From Flavobacterium luteum (GTDB lineage Bacteria; Bacteroidota; Bacteroidia; Flavobacteriales; Flavobacteriaceae), in contig NZ_WAEM01000002.1 in NCBI RefSeq assembly GCF_008806775.1, positions 62,001 through 126,000 of the forward strand: 64,000 nucleotides of DNA, read 5' to 3'. How positions within the stretch are numbered: the stretch's first letter is position 1; every line of letters begins with the position of its first letter. The notes beneath the pieces are model-generated. The model was not told the origin of the DNA, made no database searches, and worked only from the letters and a program-made list of their open reading frames with translations. The position numbers were made by a program, and so were the translations under genes. Positions 1 through 8,623 of this stretch are shown piece by piece.

Positions 1-1
1 A

Positions 2-367
2 ATAACGGGGTCTAAAAATCAGGATAAATACGACGAATTTAAAAAAATCACTTCTCGTTTCAATGATGAAAATTTATCTTTAACAGAGCTAAAATTCAAT
101 GCTTATAAAAACAAGAACTTTAGAAAGGTTGATAGTATAGAAGCAAAACAAAATCTAAACTTAAAAAGAAGGTATTTATTTACCACTAATTTTGCGCTCA
201 ACAATAAAGACTATGAAATTGCTCCTTATGTTGCATTAACTGAGATTTCAAATATCAATTTAAAATATTTAGATACAATACAAAAATCGATGACACCAAA
301 AATTGCACAATCACTTTACGGAAAAAAATTAATTCAATTTTATAAAGAGAGAAAGAAACAAGAGTAA
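2..367 (+). CDS. C-terminal part of a DUF4369-like (TlpA-type) lipoprotein, 5' end outside window
   Basis: An open frame enters from the left edge and stops at TAA 365-367, giving about 121 residues without a start, so only the C-terminal part is visible. The fragment begins with ITGSKNQDKYDEF, followed by a charged, helical stretch and a final helix ending YKERKKQE. In Bacteroidota DUF4369 proteins, often the N-terminal half of TlpA-like thiol-disulfide lipoproteins, a phrase of the type 'sGsxxxdeyxxf' precedes a similar helical region. That similarity is the only basis for the name. No CxxC thioredoxin motif appears before the stop, so this is not a full TlpA protein. No clear rightward terminator follows it. 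Confidence 0.5.
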   Translation: MTGSKNQDKYDEFKKITSRFNDENLSLTELKFNAYKNKNFRKVDSIEAKQNLNLKRRYLFTTNFALNNKDYEIAPYVALTEISNINLKYLDTIQKSMTPKIAQSLYGKKLIQFYKERKKQE

Positions 368-424
368 AATCACTTAGCAACTTTTGAAATAATTATACGA
401 AAATTGAAATAACTTCAAACAGGT

Positions 425-462
425 ATAAAAACAAAAAGACCGTCCCAAAACTGGAACGGTCT
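425..462 (-). terminator. Rho-independent terminator of tRNA-Thr
   Basis: Read leftwards, a 10-bp stem (AGACCGTTCC with GGGACGGTCT, one G-U pair) and a 6-base loop are followed by a T-rich run with one G. It sits directly downstream of the tRNA-Thr on the minus strand. Confidence 0.85.
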
Positions 463-466
463 CTTG

Positions 467-540
467 AGCCGGCGGAGGGACTCGAACCCACGACCTGCTG
501 ATTACAAATCAGCTGCTCTAGCCAACTGAGCTACGCTGGC
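467..540 (-). tRNA. tRNA-Thr (anticodon TGT), copy 1
   Basis: The reverse complement folds as a 74-base tRNA. The anticodon stem GCTGA/TCAGC encloses the loop TTTGTAA, giving anticodon TGT for threonine ACA codons. The T arm carries TTCGAGT. CCA is not encoded. The sequence is identical to the copy at 44516-44589. Two pairs look imperfect in both copies: A4-C69 in the acceptor stem and T50-T64 in the T stem. It has its own promoter and terminator, so it is a single-gene transcription unit. Confidence 0.97.
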
Positions 541-555
541 GGTATTATATGATTA

Positions 556-586
556 CAAATATAGAAGTGTATTTTATATTTGCAAA
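556..586 (-). promoter_or_regulatory. Bacteroidota-type promoter of tRNA-Thr copy 1
   Basis: On the minus strand TTTG (583-586) is followed by a 19-base spacer and TATATTTG (556-563). This matches the Bacteroidota -33/-7 consensus TTTG-N19-TAnnTTTG exactly and lies 15 bases upstream of the mature tRNA. Confidence 0.85.
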
Positions 587-615
587 ATAAAACAACACTT
601 TTTTATTGACTTTTT

Positions 616-885
616 TTATTGCAATTCATTGATTTTAGCAACCAATTGATTTGCAGCTTGTTCTAATTCAACATTTATTTGTTTGAAATGTGCTTTTTTG
701 TTTTCTACTTTTTTAGCGTTTACTTTAGTAATTAAAGTATCAAAAGTGGCGATTGCTTCATCAATCAAAGCGTTAGTTGCTTCAGTTGGTTTTCCCGTAG
801 TCGACATTTCAAATAAGTAAACCGCTTCTATAATATCTCCTAAAACGTAGTTAATGTCTTTTTTTAAATTTTTAACGTTTGCCAT
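616..885 (-). CDS. Small helical protein of unknown function (89 aa)
   Basis: I do not recognise a named family. The protein has 89 residues, no cysteine, no signal peptide and no membrane segment. It is rich in Lys, Glu, Asn and Ala with a heptad-like spacing of hydrophobic residues, so it is probably an all-helical cytosolic protein. It lies downstream of manA on the same strand with about 65 bases between them. A TATTTTTG element in that gap suggests it can also be transcribed alone. The start ATG overlaps an NcoI-like CCATGG, and no in-frame alternative extends it plausibly. Codon use matches its neighbours, which supports a real gene. Confidence 0.75.
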   Translation of the reverse strand: MANVKNLKKDINYVLGDIIEAVYLFEMSTTGKPTEATNALIDEAIATFDTLITKVNAKKVENKKAHFKQINVELEQAANQLVAKINELQ

Positions 886-920
886 GGTATTCTTAATTTT
901 TAAATTTCTTAATTCGGGTG

Positions 921-928
921 CAAAAATA
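921..928 (-). promoter_or_regulatory. -7 element upstream of the 89-aa gene
   Basis: The minus strand reads TATTTTTG, matching TAnnTTTG, 36 bases before the start codon. No clear TTG is found at the -33 spacing, so the promoter is tentative. Confidence 0.4.
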
Positions 929-950
929 CATATAATCTTTCTATAACCTA

Positions 951-1922
951 CTACGAAATGTAAATTTCTAAAATCGACCCTTTTCCTGACAACTTATATT
1001 CTGTTAATGAAGCAGGTATTAATACCGTATCCCCTTTTTTATAGTGATAGAAAGTTTCATTGGCTACAATTTCAAAAAAACCATCTACACACATATAAAC
1101 TGTAAATGAATTTCCGTTTTTATCCACAGAAATAATTCCGTCAAGAGGAATAAAATTGGTTGTAAAATAGTCACAATTCACTATTTTATTAGACGCATTC
1201 GCAATTCTAGTATACTCTTTTTTAGTTTCTGTTTTATTGTAATTGATAGCTTCCAAAGCCAAATCGACGTGCAATTCTCTGGTATTTCCTTGCGCATCTA
1301 CCCTGTCAAAATCATAAATACGATATGTAATATCAGACGTTTGCTGAATTTCGGCAACTAGCAATCCAGCTCCTATGGCGTGAACGGTTCCAGTTTCTAA
1401 AAAGAAAACATCGCCAGCTTTTACCTTTACATCATTTAGAATCGATAATACTGTTTTGTTTTCTAAATTTTCGATGTATTCTTTTGCATTCGATTTTTCT
1501 TTAAAACCAACTATAATTCTAGCATTTTCATCGGCTTGCATGATATACCACATTTCGGTTTTACCAAAAGAATTATGACGTTTTTTTGCCAATTCGTCAT
1601 TAGGATGCACCTGAATAGACAAATCTTCTCTAGCATCTAAAAACTTAAAAAGCAATGGGAATTGTTTGCCAAAACGTTTGTAAACTTCAGTTCCAAGAAG
1701 TTCATTTGGAAAATCATTTATAATTTCGATTAATGTTTTTCCAGCTAAATGACCGTTTGAAACAACACTTACATCACCTTCAACTGTGGATAATTCCCAG
1801 CTTTCTCCTGTAATATCCGAAGTTATAGGCTTATTTAGTGACGACTTTAGTTTCGTCCCTCCCCAAATTCTTTCTTTAAGAATTGGATTAAACAATAAAG
1901 GGTATAGTTTTGAATTTATCAT
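951..1922 (-). CDS. manA: Mannose-6-phosphate isomerase, class I (short form)
   Basis: This 323-residue protein interconverts fructose-6-phosphate and mannose-6-phosphate in the cytosol, feeding GDP-mannose and surface polysaccharide synthesis. It is the short type I cupin form common in Bacteroidota and Firmicutes. Expected zinc ligands are visible: QVHPND at 104-109, a glutamate at about 123 in KTEMWY, and the histidine of GTVHAIG at about 181. The C-terminal part forms a second cupin-like beta segment. It follows bcp on the same strand with a 49-base gap that holds a TAGTTTTG -7 element, so it may be read from both the upstream operon and its own promoter. Mannose supply fits the glycan cluster at 18-31 kb, though that link is inference. 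Confidence 0.93.
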   Translation of the reverse strand: MINSKLYPLLFNPILKERIWGGTKLKSSLNKPITSDITGESWELSTVEGDVSVVSNGHLAGKTLIEIINDFPNELLGTEVYKRFGKQFPLLFKFLDAREDLSIQVHPNDELAKKRHNSFGKTEMWYIMQADENARIIVGFKEKSNAKEYIENLENKTVLSILNDVKVKAGDVFFLETGTVHAIGAGLLVAEIQQTSDITYRIYDFDRVDAQGNTRELHVDLALEAINYNKTETKKEYTRIANASNKIVNCDYFTTNFIPLDGIISVDKNGNSFTVYMCVDGFFEIVANETFYHYKKGDTVLIPASLTEYKLSGKGSILEIYIS

Positions 1923-1966
1923 CTTTTTTTGGAAACTTTTCTATTGTAAAAATTAATAGTGATGAA

Positions 1967-1974
1967 CAAAACTA
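1967..1974 (-). promoter_or_regulatory. -7 element of manA
   Basis: The minus strand reads TAGTTTTG, matching TAnnTTTG, overlapping the bcp stop codon and 44 bases upstream of the manA start. The -33 region would lie inside the bcp coding sequence. Confidence 0.4.
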
Positions 1975-2430
1975 TGATAATTTTTTTAATGAGGATAATG
2001 CTTTTGGAATATGTTTGGTGGCCATCAAACTATTATCAAATATTAATGTTATGATTCCATTTTTATCGGCTACATAAGTTACTCTTCCAGGAAGTAATCC
2101 AAACAAACCCGAAGGAACTCCAAAAAGATTTCTAATTTTTTTATTAGAATCGGATAAAAGTATAAATGGCAATTGATGCTGTTTTGCAAATTTTTGATGA
2201 GAAGCAACAGTGTCACTGCTAACCCCAATAACCTCAGCACCTAAATCAGTAAAATCTTCATATTGATCTCTAAACGAACACGCTTGAGCGGTGCACCCTG
2301 GAGTATCATCTTTAGGATAAAAATAAATTACTACAGGCTTTTTTCCTATTATAAATTGGCTTTCAAAAACAGTTCCATTAGTGTTTATTGCCGTAAAATT
2401 GGGTATTCTATCTCCTACTTTAAGTGCCAT
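1972..2430 (-). CDS. bcp: Thioredoxin-dependent peroxiredoxin, BCP/PrxQ type
   Basis: A 152-residue peroxiredoxin that reduces hydrogen peroxide and organic hydroperoxides in the cytosol with electrons from thioredoxin. The peroxidatic cysteine is C46 in the motif TPGCT. A second cysteine at C51, five residues later, is the expected resolving cysteine of the alpha-type BCP subclass. The length matches the family. The start codon overlaps the queD stop codon as TAATG at 2428-2432, so the two genes are translationally coupled in one leftward operon. Confidence 0.93.
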   Translation of the reverse strand: MALKVGDRIPNFTAINTNGTVFESQFIIGKKPVVIYFYPKDDTPGCTAQACSFRDQYEDFTDLGAEVIGVSSDTVASHQKFAKQHQLPFILLSDSNKKIRNLFGVPSGLFGLLPGRVTYVADKNGIITLIFDNSLMATKHIPKALSSLKKLS

Positions 2431-2840
2431 TATTCTCCTCTGTAGGTTACAAAATTACGTGGTGTTTCGTAAAGCACTACTTCTAATTCGAATTCTGATT
2501 TTATTTTTTTTCTAATCTTATTCCAAATTACAACTACAATATTTTCAGCAGTTGGATTTAGATTTTCAAATTCGGGAACATCCAAATTAAGATTTTTATG
2601 ATCAAACGGGATTTCAACTTCTTCTTTAATAATATCTGTTAAGAATTTTACATCCATAACATACCCTGTTTCTTTGTCTATTTCGCCAGTTACACTAACT
2701 ATTAGTTCGTAGTTGTGCCCGTGAAAATTAGGATTATTGCATTTGCCAAAAATCAAATCATTTTGTTCAAAAGTCCAATCTTTTCGATACAATCGATGGG
2801 CTGCATTGAAATGGGCTTTTCTGGATATTGTTACTTTCAT
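2430..2840 (-). CDS. queD: 6-carboxytetrahydropterin synthase (QueD/PTPS family)
   Basis: A 136-residue enzyme of the 6-pyruvoyl-tetrahydropterin synthase family. In bacteria QueD converts dihydroneopterin triphosphate to 6-carboxytetrahydropterin in queuosine synthesis. Zinc ligands H15 (AAHRL), H40 and H42 (FHGHNY) and the catalytic cysteine C34 (GKCNN) are all present, as is the late YETPRN glutamate motif. No other queuosine genes are in the window, so the assignment to QueD rather than a PTPS paralogue rests on family norms. It sits between idi (26-base gap) and bcp (4-base overlap) in one operon. Confidence 0.9.
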   Translation of the reverse strand: MKVTISRKAHFNAAHRLYRKDWTFEQNDLIFGKCNNPNFHGHNYELIVSVTGEIDKETGYVMDVKFLTDIIKEEVEIPFDHKNLNLDVPEFENLNPTAENIVVVIWNKIRKKIKSEFELEVVLYETPRNFVTYRGE

Positions 2841-2866
2841 AATAAATTTGATTTTAAAAATTGAAG

Positions 2867-3394
2867 TTAAAGTGAATGATCTTCTATAAAATGGTAAAAT
2901 TCATCAAATATTATTTTGAACCAAACGGTATAAATATCAGGATTCAAAATCATATCCTCTTTTACATCTTGAATTTTCATCCATTTCCAATCTTCCACTT
3001 CTTCTGGATTTATGACTGGACTCTCATTAAAGTAACCAATCATTACATGGTCGAGCTCGTGTTCGGTCAATCCGTTATCAAAAGGGGCTTTGTAAATAAA
3101 ATGAAAAAGTTCTTTTAATTCTGCTTTAAAACCCATTTCTTCAAACAATCTTCTTGTTCCCGCTTCTATATTTGTCTCTCCATTACGTTGATGGCTGCAA
3201 CAAGTATTTGTCCATAATAATGGCGAATGGTATTTTTGATGAGCTCTCTGTTGCAACATGATTTCGTTGTCTTTATTCAAAACAAAAACTGAAAAAGCAC
3301 GATGCAAAATTGCTTTTTGGTGAGCCTCTAATTTTGGCATTAATCCAATTTGCTCATCGTTTTCGTTCACTAAAATTACTTCTTCTTCTTTCAT
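2867..3394 (-). CDS. idi: Isopentenyl-diphosphate delta-isomerase, type 1
   Basis: A 175-residue Nudix-fold enzyme that interconverts isopentenyl and dimethylallyl diphosphate in isoprenoid synthesis. The catalytic cysteine lies in TNTCCSHQ at 62-69. A Nudix-like box follows (GTRRLFEEMGF), and the glutamates of TEHELDH at 110-116 match the metal-binding and catalytic glutamate site. The length is as expected for a bacterial type 1 enzyme. It is the first gene of a leftward operon with queD and bcp. A TATTTTTG element lies 17 bases upstream of its start. Confidence 0.94.
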   Translation of the reverse strand: MKEEEVILVNENDEQIGLMPKLEAHQKAILHRAFSVFVLNKDNEIMLQQRAHQKYHSPLLWTNTCCSHQRNGETNIEAGTRRLFEEMGFKAELKELFHFIYKAPFDNGLTEHELDHVMIGYFNESPVINPEEVEDWKWMKIQDVKEDMILNPDIYTVWFKIIFDEFYHFIEDHSL

Positions 3395-3410
3395 AGGATT
3401 TTGTGAATGT

Positions 3411-3418
3411 CAAAAATA
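3411..3418 (-). promoter_or_regulatory. -7 element of the idi operon
   Basis: The minus strand reads TATTTTTG 17 bases before the idi start. The -33 TTG is not clear, so only half of the promoter consensus is supported. Confidence 0.45.
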
Positions 3419-3606
3419 CAAAAAAAGAAATGGTCTTTGCTTACTTTTTAAATTTGTGAAAAGTTTAACTAGTGTTTGATAGCCATCAAAACCGATAGTC
3501 TTCCTAAATTTATAGTTGATAAGTTAAACGATTTTAAACGTTAAAGTTTATTTAAATGAAAGTCTAATTGTAAACTAACTGACATTTCAAAGTGTAAATT
3601 CGCTTG

Positions 3607-3614
3607 TAAATTTG
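3607..3614 (+). promoter_or_regulatory. -7 element of the msrB-msrA operon
   Basis: TAAATTTG matches TAnnTTTG and lies 25 bases upstream of the msrB start. The -33 region has no clean TTG. The 243-base spacer between idi and msrB holds nothing else that I recognise. Confidence 0.5.
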
Positions 3615-3638
3615 TAGTGAAATTAAAAACTAAAAATT

Positions 3639-4199
3639 ATGAAAAAAAGGTTGTTTATTTTAAATGTAGTATTGATGCTGCCGATGTTAATTTTTCAAGC
3701 ATGTGGCCAAAATCAAACTAATAAAGTAGAAACAAAAAAATCTAATCCTATGGAAAATAAAATGAATACATCAGATAATCCGTATTATTCTAGAACAAGT
3801 ACTGAAAAACTTACTGTTTCTGACTCAGAATGGAAAAAAATACTACCCGAAGATTTGTATCAAGTGGCACGAAAGGCCAATACAGAAAGAGCTTTTACGG
3901 GCACACTTTGGAATTCTGAAACTAAGGGAACTTATTATTGTGCAGTTTGTGGCAACAAATTATTTCGTTCAAATCAAAAATTTGTAAGCAGTTGTGGTTG
4001 GCCTAGTTTTTTTGAACAAGAAAATAAATCAAGTATTGTTTTTAAAAACGACAACTCCTATGGAATGCGCAGAATTGAAGCACTTTGTGGCAGATGCAAC
4101 AGCCATTTAGGACATCTTTTTGATGATGGCCCAGAACCTAACGGAAAAAGATACTGTATGAATGCCGTTTCTTTAGAATTTGAACCTGATACTAAATAA
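3639..4199 (+). CDS. msrB: Exported lipoprotein methionine-(R)-sulfoxide reductase B
   Basis: A 186-residue enzyme that reduces the R epimer of methionine sulfoxide in proteins. The first 22 residues are a lipoprotein signal (MKK, hydrophobic core, then QAC with the lipidated C22), so it is exported and membrane anchored. The mature part has a low-complexity linker to about residue 60 and then the MsrB domain. Structural zinc ligands are C101/C104 (YCAVC) and C150/C153 (CGRC). The catalytic cysteine is C173 in RYCMN, with C119 as candidate resolving cysteine. msrA begins two bases after its stop, so both epimers are handled from one transcript outside the cytoplasm. Confidence 0.95.
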   Translation: MKKRLFILNVVLMLPMLIFQACGQNQTNKVETKKSNPMENKMNTSDNPYYSRTSTEKLTVSDSEWKKILPEDLYQVARKANTERAFTGTLWNSETKGTYYCAVCGNKLFRSNQKFVSSCGWPSFFEQENKSSIVFKNDNSYGMRRIEALCGRCNSHLGHLFDDGPEPNGKRYCMNAVSLEFEPDTK

Positions 4200-4200
4200 G

Positions 4201-4821
4201 ATGAAAAATTTAATACTACTATGCCTTATAGCAACAAATATGTTTGGGCAAAAAATAGAGAAAAATAAAATGAAATCAGAACCTAATTTAGAAACCATAG
4301 TAATTGGCGGTGGTTGCTATTGGTGCGTTGAAGCCGTTTACGAAAATCTTATAGGAGTAAAATCAGTTGTCTCGGGATTTTCTGGAGGAAGTGTTAGCAA
4401 TCCTACTTATGATGAAGTCTCTTCGGGAAGAACAGGCGCTGCTGAGGTTGTTCAAATTACGTATGACACAAATAGTACTAATTTAGATGAAATTTTTAAA
4501 GTCTTTTTTACCGTTCATGATCCAACCACTTTAAACAGACAAGGAGCCGATGTTGGCACACAATACCGTTCAGTAATATTTTATAAAAATGAAAAACAAA
4601 AACTGGTCGCTCAAACCATTATAAGTGCATTAAAAAAAGCTAAAGTATATAAAAGTCCTATCGTTACTACATTAGAGCCTTTTTCAAAGTTTTATAAAGC
4701 TGAAGAATACCATCAGAATTATTATGAAAATAATAAAAGTCAACGGTATTGCCAAATGGTCATTCAACCCAAGATTGAAAAATTTGAAAAAGTTTTTAAA
4801 GACCGATTAAAAAGAAAATAG
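4201..4821 (+). CDS. msrA: Exported methionine-(S)-sulfoxide reductase A
   Basis: A 206-residue enzyme that reduces the S epimer of methionine sulfoxide. The start at 4201 is preferred over an in-frame ATG at 4180, because it lies just after the msrB stop and gives a clean signal peptide (MKNLILL, hydrophobic core, FGQ). The catalytic motif is GGGCYW with C39, plus C42. The usual GCFW is GCYW here. The C-terminal half keeps the typical TYRSVIFY and YHQNYY segments. It is the second gene of an msrB-msrA operon and ends at a strong bidirectional terminator. An exported MsrA paired with a lipoprotein MsrB points to repair of oxidised envelope proteins. Confidence 0.94.
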   Translation: MKNLILLCLIATNMFGQKIEKNKMKSEPNLETIVIGGGCYWCVEAVYENLIGVKSVVSGFSGGSVSNPTYDEVSSGRTGAAEVVQITYDTNSTNLDEIFKVFFTVHDPTTLNRQGADVGTQYRSVIFYKNEKQKLVAQTIISALKKAKVYKSPIVTTLEPFSKFYKAEEYHQNYYENNKSQRYCQMVIQPKIEKFEKVFKDRLKRK

Positions 4822-4831
4822 TTATTAAAAG

Positions 4832-4870
4832 AAAAAGCCATAAACATAAAAATTGTTCATGGCTTTTTTT
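4832..4870. terminator. Bidirectional terminator between msrA and the GapN-type gene
   Basis: AAAAAGCCAT and ATGGCTTTTTTT form a stem that extends inwards as GCCATAAAC/GTTCATGGC with one mismatch. A-runs and T-runs flank both sides, so it can end transcription from both converging genes. Confidence 0.85.
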
Positions 4871-4886
4871 ACTACTTTGATACATT

Positions 4887-6467
4887 TTATAATATATAAT
4901 CTGTATTAATAAAATTAGATTCTTTACTATTCAATAACGCTTGTAAAATCTCGTTGTTATAGTCATTGTCTTTTGAAGCTACAAAAGTTCGAATAGAGAA
5001 CGAACGCAAGGCATCATGAATACTCAATGTTCCTACAGCAGAATCTTTACGTCCTGTAAATGGAAAAACGTCTGGTCCTCTTTGACAAGAACTATTTAAA
5101 TTTACACGTGAAACAAGATTAACCAATGTATCAATTAATGGAGCAATGGTTTTGATGTTTTTTCCAAACAAACTTACTTGTTGTCCATAATTAGACTCGG
5201 CCATATCATTTAAAGGCTCTTGAATATCTTTAAAAGTCATAATTGGCACAACTGGTCCAAACTGCTCTTCATGATATACTCTCATGTTTTTATTTACTGG
5301 AAATAAAACAGCTGGGAAAATAAAATTTGCTGAATGTTGACCGCCTTTCTCATTAATGACTTTTGCGCCATTTTTAGTGGCATCGTCAATCAATTCCTGA
5401 ATGTAAGCTGGTTTTTCTTTCTCAGGTAATGGTGTCAAAGAGACTCCTTTTTCCCAAGGATTTCCAAAAGTTAAACTATCAACTTTAGCAGCAAAACGTT
5501 TATTAAACTCATCCGCTATTGTTTCATGCACATACAGGATTTTTAATGCAGTACAACGTTGCCCATTAAAAGATAACGATCCTGCAATACATTCCTGAAT
5601 AGCCAAATCTAAATCGGCATCTGGAAGAATAATTGCTGGATTTTTGGCTTCTAATCCTAAAATTAAACGCAATCTGTTTTTGTTAGGATGCTGATCTTGC
5701 AAAGCAATTGCTGATTTACTGTTTCCTATCAAAGCTAAAATATCTACTTTTCCTGATTTCATCACTGGAGATGCAACTTCTCTACCTCTACCATATAAAA
5801 TGTTTATAACTCCTTTTGGGAAACTACTTTTAAACGCTTCTAACAAAGGTGATATTAATAAAACTCCATGCTTCGCTGGTTTAAAAATTACAGGATTTCC
5901 CATAATTAATGCAGGAATCAATAATGAGAAGGTTTCATTTAATGGATAATTATAAGGCCCAAGACATAGCACAACTCCTAATGGTCCTCTGCGCACCATA
6001 GCATTTATTCCTTGAACTTTAGAAAAATGAGCACTTCTAGCATTTAATTCTTTATAACTATCAATGGTATCATAAATATATTCAACTGTTCTGTCAAACT
6101 CTTTTTCAGAATCTCCTAATGTTTTTCCAATTTCCCACATCAAAAGTTTAACTACTTCACTTCTAGTAGTTTTCATTTGAGTTACGAACTTTTCCATGCA
6201 TTTAATGCGATCAGCCACTTTCATCGTTGGCCACAAGCCTTGTCCATTATTAAATGCGACATCAGCTGCTGTAACCGCTTCTAAAGCTTCGGTTTCTCCC
6301 ATAAAAGGAATAGACCCTAATAAAGTTGGTTCGTATTTTTCAGTAGATGAAATTGTAGAGAATACTGGCGTTGTTTGCCCTGTCCATTTTTTTAGTTCGC
6401 CATTTACTAAATAGGTATCTTGAACAATTGGTGTACTAATTTGAAATTCTTCTGGTATCGAAATCAT
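4887..6467 (-). CDS. gapN: NADP-dependent glyceraldehyde-3-phosphate dehydrogenase, GapN-type aldehyde dehydrogenase
   Basis: A 526-residue aldehyde dehydrogenase superfamily enzyme. The predicted reaction is irreversible oxidation of glyceraldehyde-3-phosphate to 3-phosphoglycerate with NADP, a cytosolic bypass of phosphorylating glycolysis that makes NADPH. The catalytic cysteine is C305 in GQRCTA, the general base is E273 in GLEAKNP, and the transition-state asparagine is in GPYNYP near 173. The late motif [10 protein letters not shown] matches GapN-like proteins of plants and bacteria rather than ordinary aldehyde dehydrogenases. The usual ELGGK is GLEAK here, which I take to be a lineage feature. 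It is transcribed alone and faces msrA across a shared terminator. Confidence 0.8.
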   Translation of the reverse strand: MISIPEEFQISTPIVQDTYLVNGELKKWTGQTTPVFSTISSTEKYEPTLLGSIPFMGETEALEAVTAADVAFNNGQGLWPTMKVADRIKCMEKFVTQMKTTRSEVVKLLMWEIGKTLGDSEKEFDRTVEYIYDTIDSYKELNARSAHFSKVQGINAMVRRGPLGVVLCLGPYNYPLNETFSLLIPALIMGNPVIFKPAKHGVLLISPLLEAFKSSFPKGVINILYGRGREVASPVMKSGKVDILALIGNSKSAIALQDQHPNKNRLRLILGLEAKNPAIILPDADLDLAIQECIAGSLSFNGQRCTALKILYVHETIADEFNKRFAAKVDSLTFGNPWEKGVSLTPLPEKEKPAYIQELIDDATKNGAKVINEKGGQHSANFIFPAVLFPVNKNMRVYHEEQFGPVVPIMTFKDIQEPLNDMAESNYGQQVSLFGKNIKTIAPLIDTLVNLVSRVNLNSSCQRGPDVFPFTGRKDSAVGTLSIHDALRSFSIRTFVASKDNDYNNEILQALLNSKESNFINTDYIL

Positions 6468-6646
6468 TGTTAAAAATTTTTGCTAAAAATACAACTTTTT
6501 ACCTAACAATATATTGGCCTTTTGTTTTGTCCTTAACAATCAAAAAACAAATTATTCATATCTCAATATATTTCTGAAATTTAATTTTTTATTGAATTAT
6601 TAATAACAATTTATGCTTTTTTAAAATAAATCATTACAGAAATAAT

Positions 6647-8230
6647 TCAAAAATGTTTCAAACTTTTCACAACCATCAAAGCACACTTCTCCCCATCAAT
6701 GGCCGCTGAAATTATGCCACCGGCATAACCAGCACCTTCACCGCATGGATACAACCCTTTTATTTGAAGATGTTCTAATGTTTCTGAATCTCTTGGTATT
6801 CTAACGGGTGATGATGTTCGACTTTCTGGTGCATGCAAGATTGCTTCATTAGTAAGATATCCTCGCATCGATTTTCCAAATTCAGTAAAACCTTCTCTTA
6901 ATATTTGGGCTAAAAAACTTGGAAAAATCTGTCCCATTTCTAAAGAAGTGGTTCCAGGGACATATGATGTTTTTGGGATAGACGAAGAAACTTTATTTTG
7001 AGTAAAATCAACCATACGTTGGGCTGGTACTTTTTGAGTAGAACCTGCTAAACGCCAAGCTTTTTGCTCAATACTTTTTTGAAATTCCATTCCAGCTAAT
7101 GCACCAAATTTAGCAAATGGTTTAAAATCATCTAATTTTAATTCAATAACTATTCCTGAATTGGCTGTTGCTTGATCTCGCTTTGATGGCGACCAACCAT
7201 TTGTAACTACTTCTCCTGGACTTGTTGCACAAGGAGCGATTACACCACCCGGACACATACAAAACGAATACATTCCTCGTCCGTTAACTTGTTTTACAAT
7301 CGAATAAGGTGCTGGAGGCAGCAACTCACCTCTATAATCACAACTGTACTGAATACTATCTATTAAGGATTGAGGGTGTTCTGCTCTTACGCCCAAAGCA
7401 AATGGTTTGGCTTCTATAAATACCTTTTTTCTATCTAATAATTCAAAGATATCGCGAGCAGAATGTCCTGTTGCTAATATTATTTTTGACGCTGCAATGC
7501 TGTCTCCGTTTTGAGTAACAATGCCTTGAAATTCATTGTTTTTGATTAAAATATCCGTTAGTCGGGTTTCGAATAGCACCTTCCCTCCCATTTCGATAAT
7601 TTTTTCTCGAATGTCCTGAATAATTTGAGGTAATTTATTAGTTCCAATATGCGGATGCGCTTCAATTAAAATATCTTCCGAAGCTCCAAATGCAACTAAA
7701 AGTTCTAGAATTCTAGTAACATCTCCACGCTTTTTAGATCTTGTATATAGTTTTCCGTCCGAATAAGTTCCCGCACCGCCTTCTCCAAAACAATAATTGG
7801 AATCTTCGTTTACAATATGATTGACATTTATGGCTTTTAAATCTCGTCGACGTCCACGAACATCTTTTCCACGTTCAATTACTATTGGTTTCAATCCCAA
7901 TTCTATTAATTGTAAAGCAGCAAAAAGTCCAGCCGGACCAGCGCCAACAACAATTACTTCTTGAGCATTGGAAACGTCTTTATACTCTGGAAGTTGTATT
8001 CTTTGTTCAAAAAATGGCTCATTCTGTAAAAAAATCAATAATTTTAAATTGATTTTAATTGCTTTTTGACGAGCATCTACCGAACGTTTTTGAATAGTGA
8101 TATGTTGAATTTCTTTTGAAGTAACTTTTATTTCCTTAGCCAAATAGTCTTTGAGTAATGACTCGTTTGAAGCTATTTCTGGAGATACTTGAATAAGAAG
8201 TTCTTTTGGCATTTTATAGTGTTTATTCAT
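6647..8230 (-). CDS. FAD-dependent oxidoreductase of the COG2509 type
   Basis: A 527-residue flavoprotein of unknown substrate. An N-terminal domain of about 85 residues precedes a Rossmann FAD-binding motif VVGAGPAGLFAALQL near residue 95. Later it carries GEGGAGTYSDGKLYTR, and near the end GLYPCGEGAGYAGGI, which is typical of this uncharacterised FAD-dependent dehydrogenase family. A cysteine-rich stretch FCMCPGG lies mid-protein. An in-frame ATG at residue 7 (MPKELL) is an equally good start, and no ribosome-binding site helps to choose. The gene stands alone, with AT-rich spacers of about 180 bases downstream and 140 bases upstream in which I see nothing else. Confidence 0.85.
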   Translation of the reverse strand: MNKHYKMPKELLIQVSPEIASNESLLKDYLAKEIKVTSKEIQHITIQKRSVDARQKAIKINLKLLIFLQNEPFFEQRIQLPEYKDVSNAQEVIVVGAGPAGLFAALQLIELGLKPIVIERGKDVRGRRRDLKAINVNHIVNEDSNYCFGEGGAGTYSDGKLYTRSKKRGDVTRILELLVAFGASEDILIEAHPHIGTNKLPQIIQDIREKIIEMGGKVLFETRLTDILIKNNEFQGIVTQNGDSIAASKIILATGHSARDIFELLDRKKVFIEAKPFALGVRAEHPQSLIDSIQYSCDYRGELLPPAPYSIVKQVNGRGMYSFCMCPGGVIAPCATSPGEVVTNGWSPSKRDQATANSGIVIELKLDDFKPFAKFGALAGMEFQKSIEQKAWRLAGSTQKVPAQRMVDFTQNKVSSSIPKTSYVPGTTSLEMGQIFPSFLAQILREGFTEFGKSMRGYLTNEAILHAPESRTSSPVRIPRDSETLEHLQIKGLYPCGEGAGYAGGIISAAIDGEKCALMVVKSLKHF

Positions 8231-8372
8231 TGATTAGTTTAATCGTTTATTCGAAAAACAGAATCAATATGCAAAAATAGTATTTTGAAGTGAATTTTGA
8301 TTGTAGAATTTAGAAACCATTTTCAAATTATACTTTGTATCTTAGCCACTAAAAATATTTGTACCTCAAAAA

Positions 8373-8612
8373 ATGTCTAGAAAAATAAAATTGATATGGG
8401 ATTTTCGTGGACCTACTTCCTCAAAAACGGCTGAACATCATGAAATTCATTTAAAAGAATTCATATCTATCGAAAAGTTTTCTTTAAACATTACTGGTTT
8501 CGAAATTAAAAACGAAATGCATGCTATTGCTTTTATGGTAGTTACGGATGAAAACATGATAGTGATTCGTGATACCTTGAAACCTCATCGTGGGGAACTA
8601 TATGAAGGATAA
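8373..8612 (+). CDS. Small conserved hypothetical protein (79 aa)
   Basis: I do not recognise a characterised family. The 79-residue protein starts MSRKIKLIWDFRGP and contains a histidine-rich stretch TAEHHEIHLKEF, then a predicted beta strand run, and ends HRGELYEG. It has no signal peptide or membrane segment. The pattern of short alternating strands and one helix suggests a compact cytosolic alpha/beta fold. It is divergent from the FAD oxidoreductase and convergent with recQ, with only 11 bases to the recQ stop and no terminator between them. Confidence 0.75.
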   Translation: MSRKIKLIWDFRGPTSSKTAEHHEIHLKEFISIEKFSLNITGFEIKNEMHAIAFMVVTDENMIVIRDTLKPHRGELYEG

Positions 8613-8623
8613 AAATTAGAACT

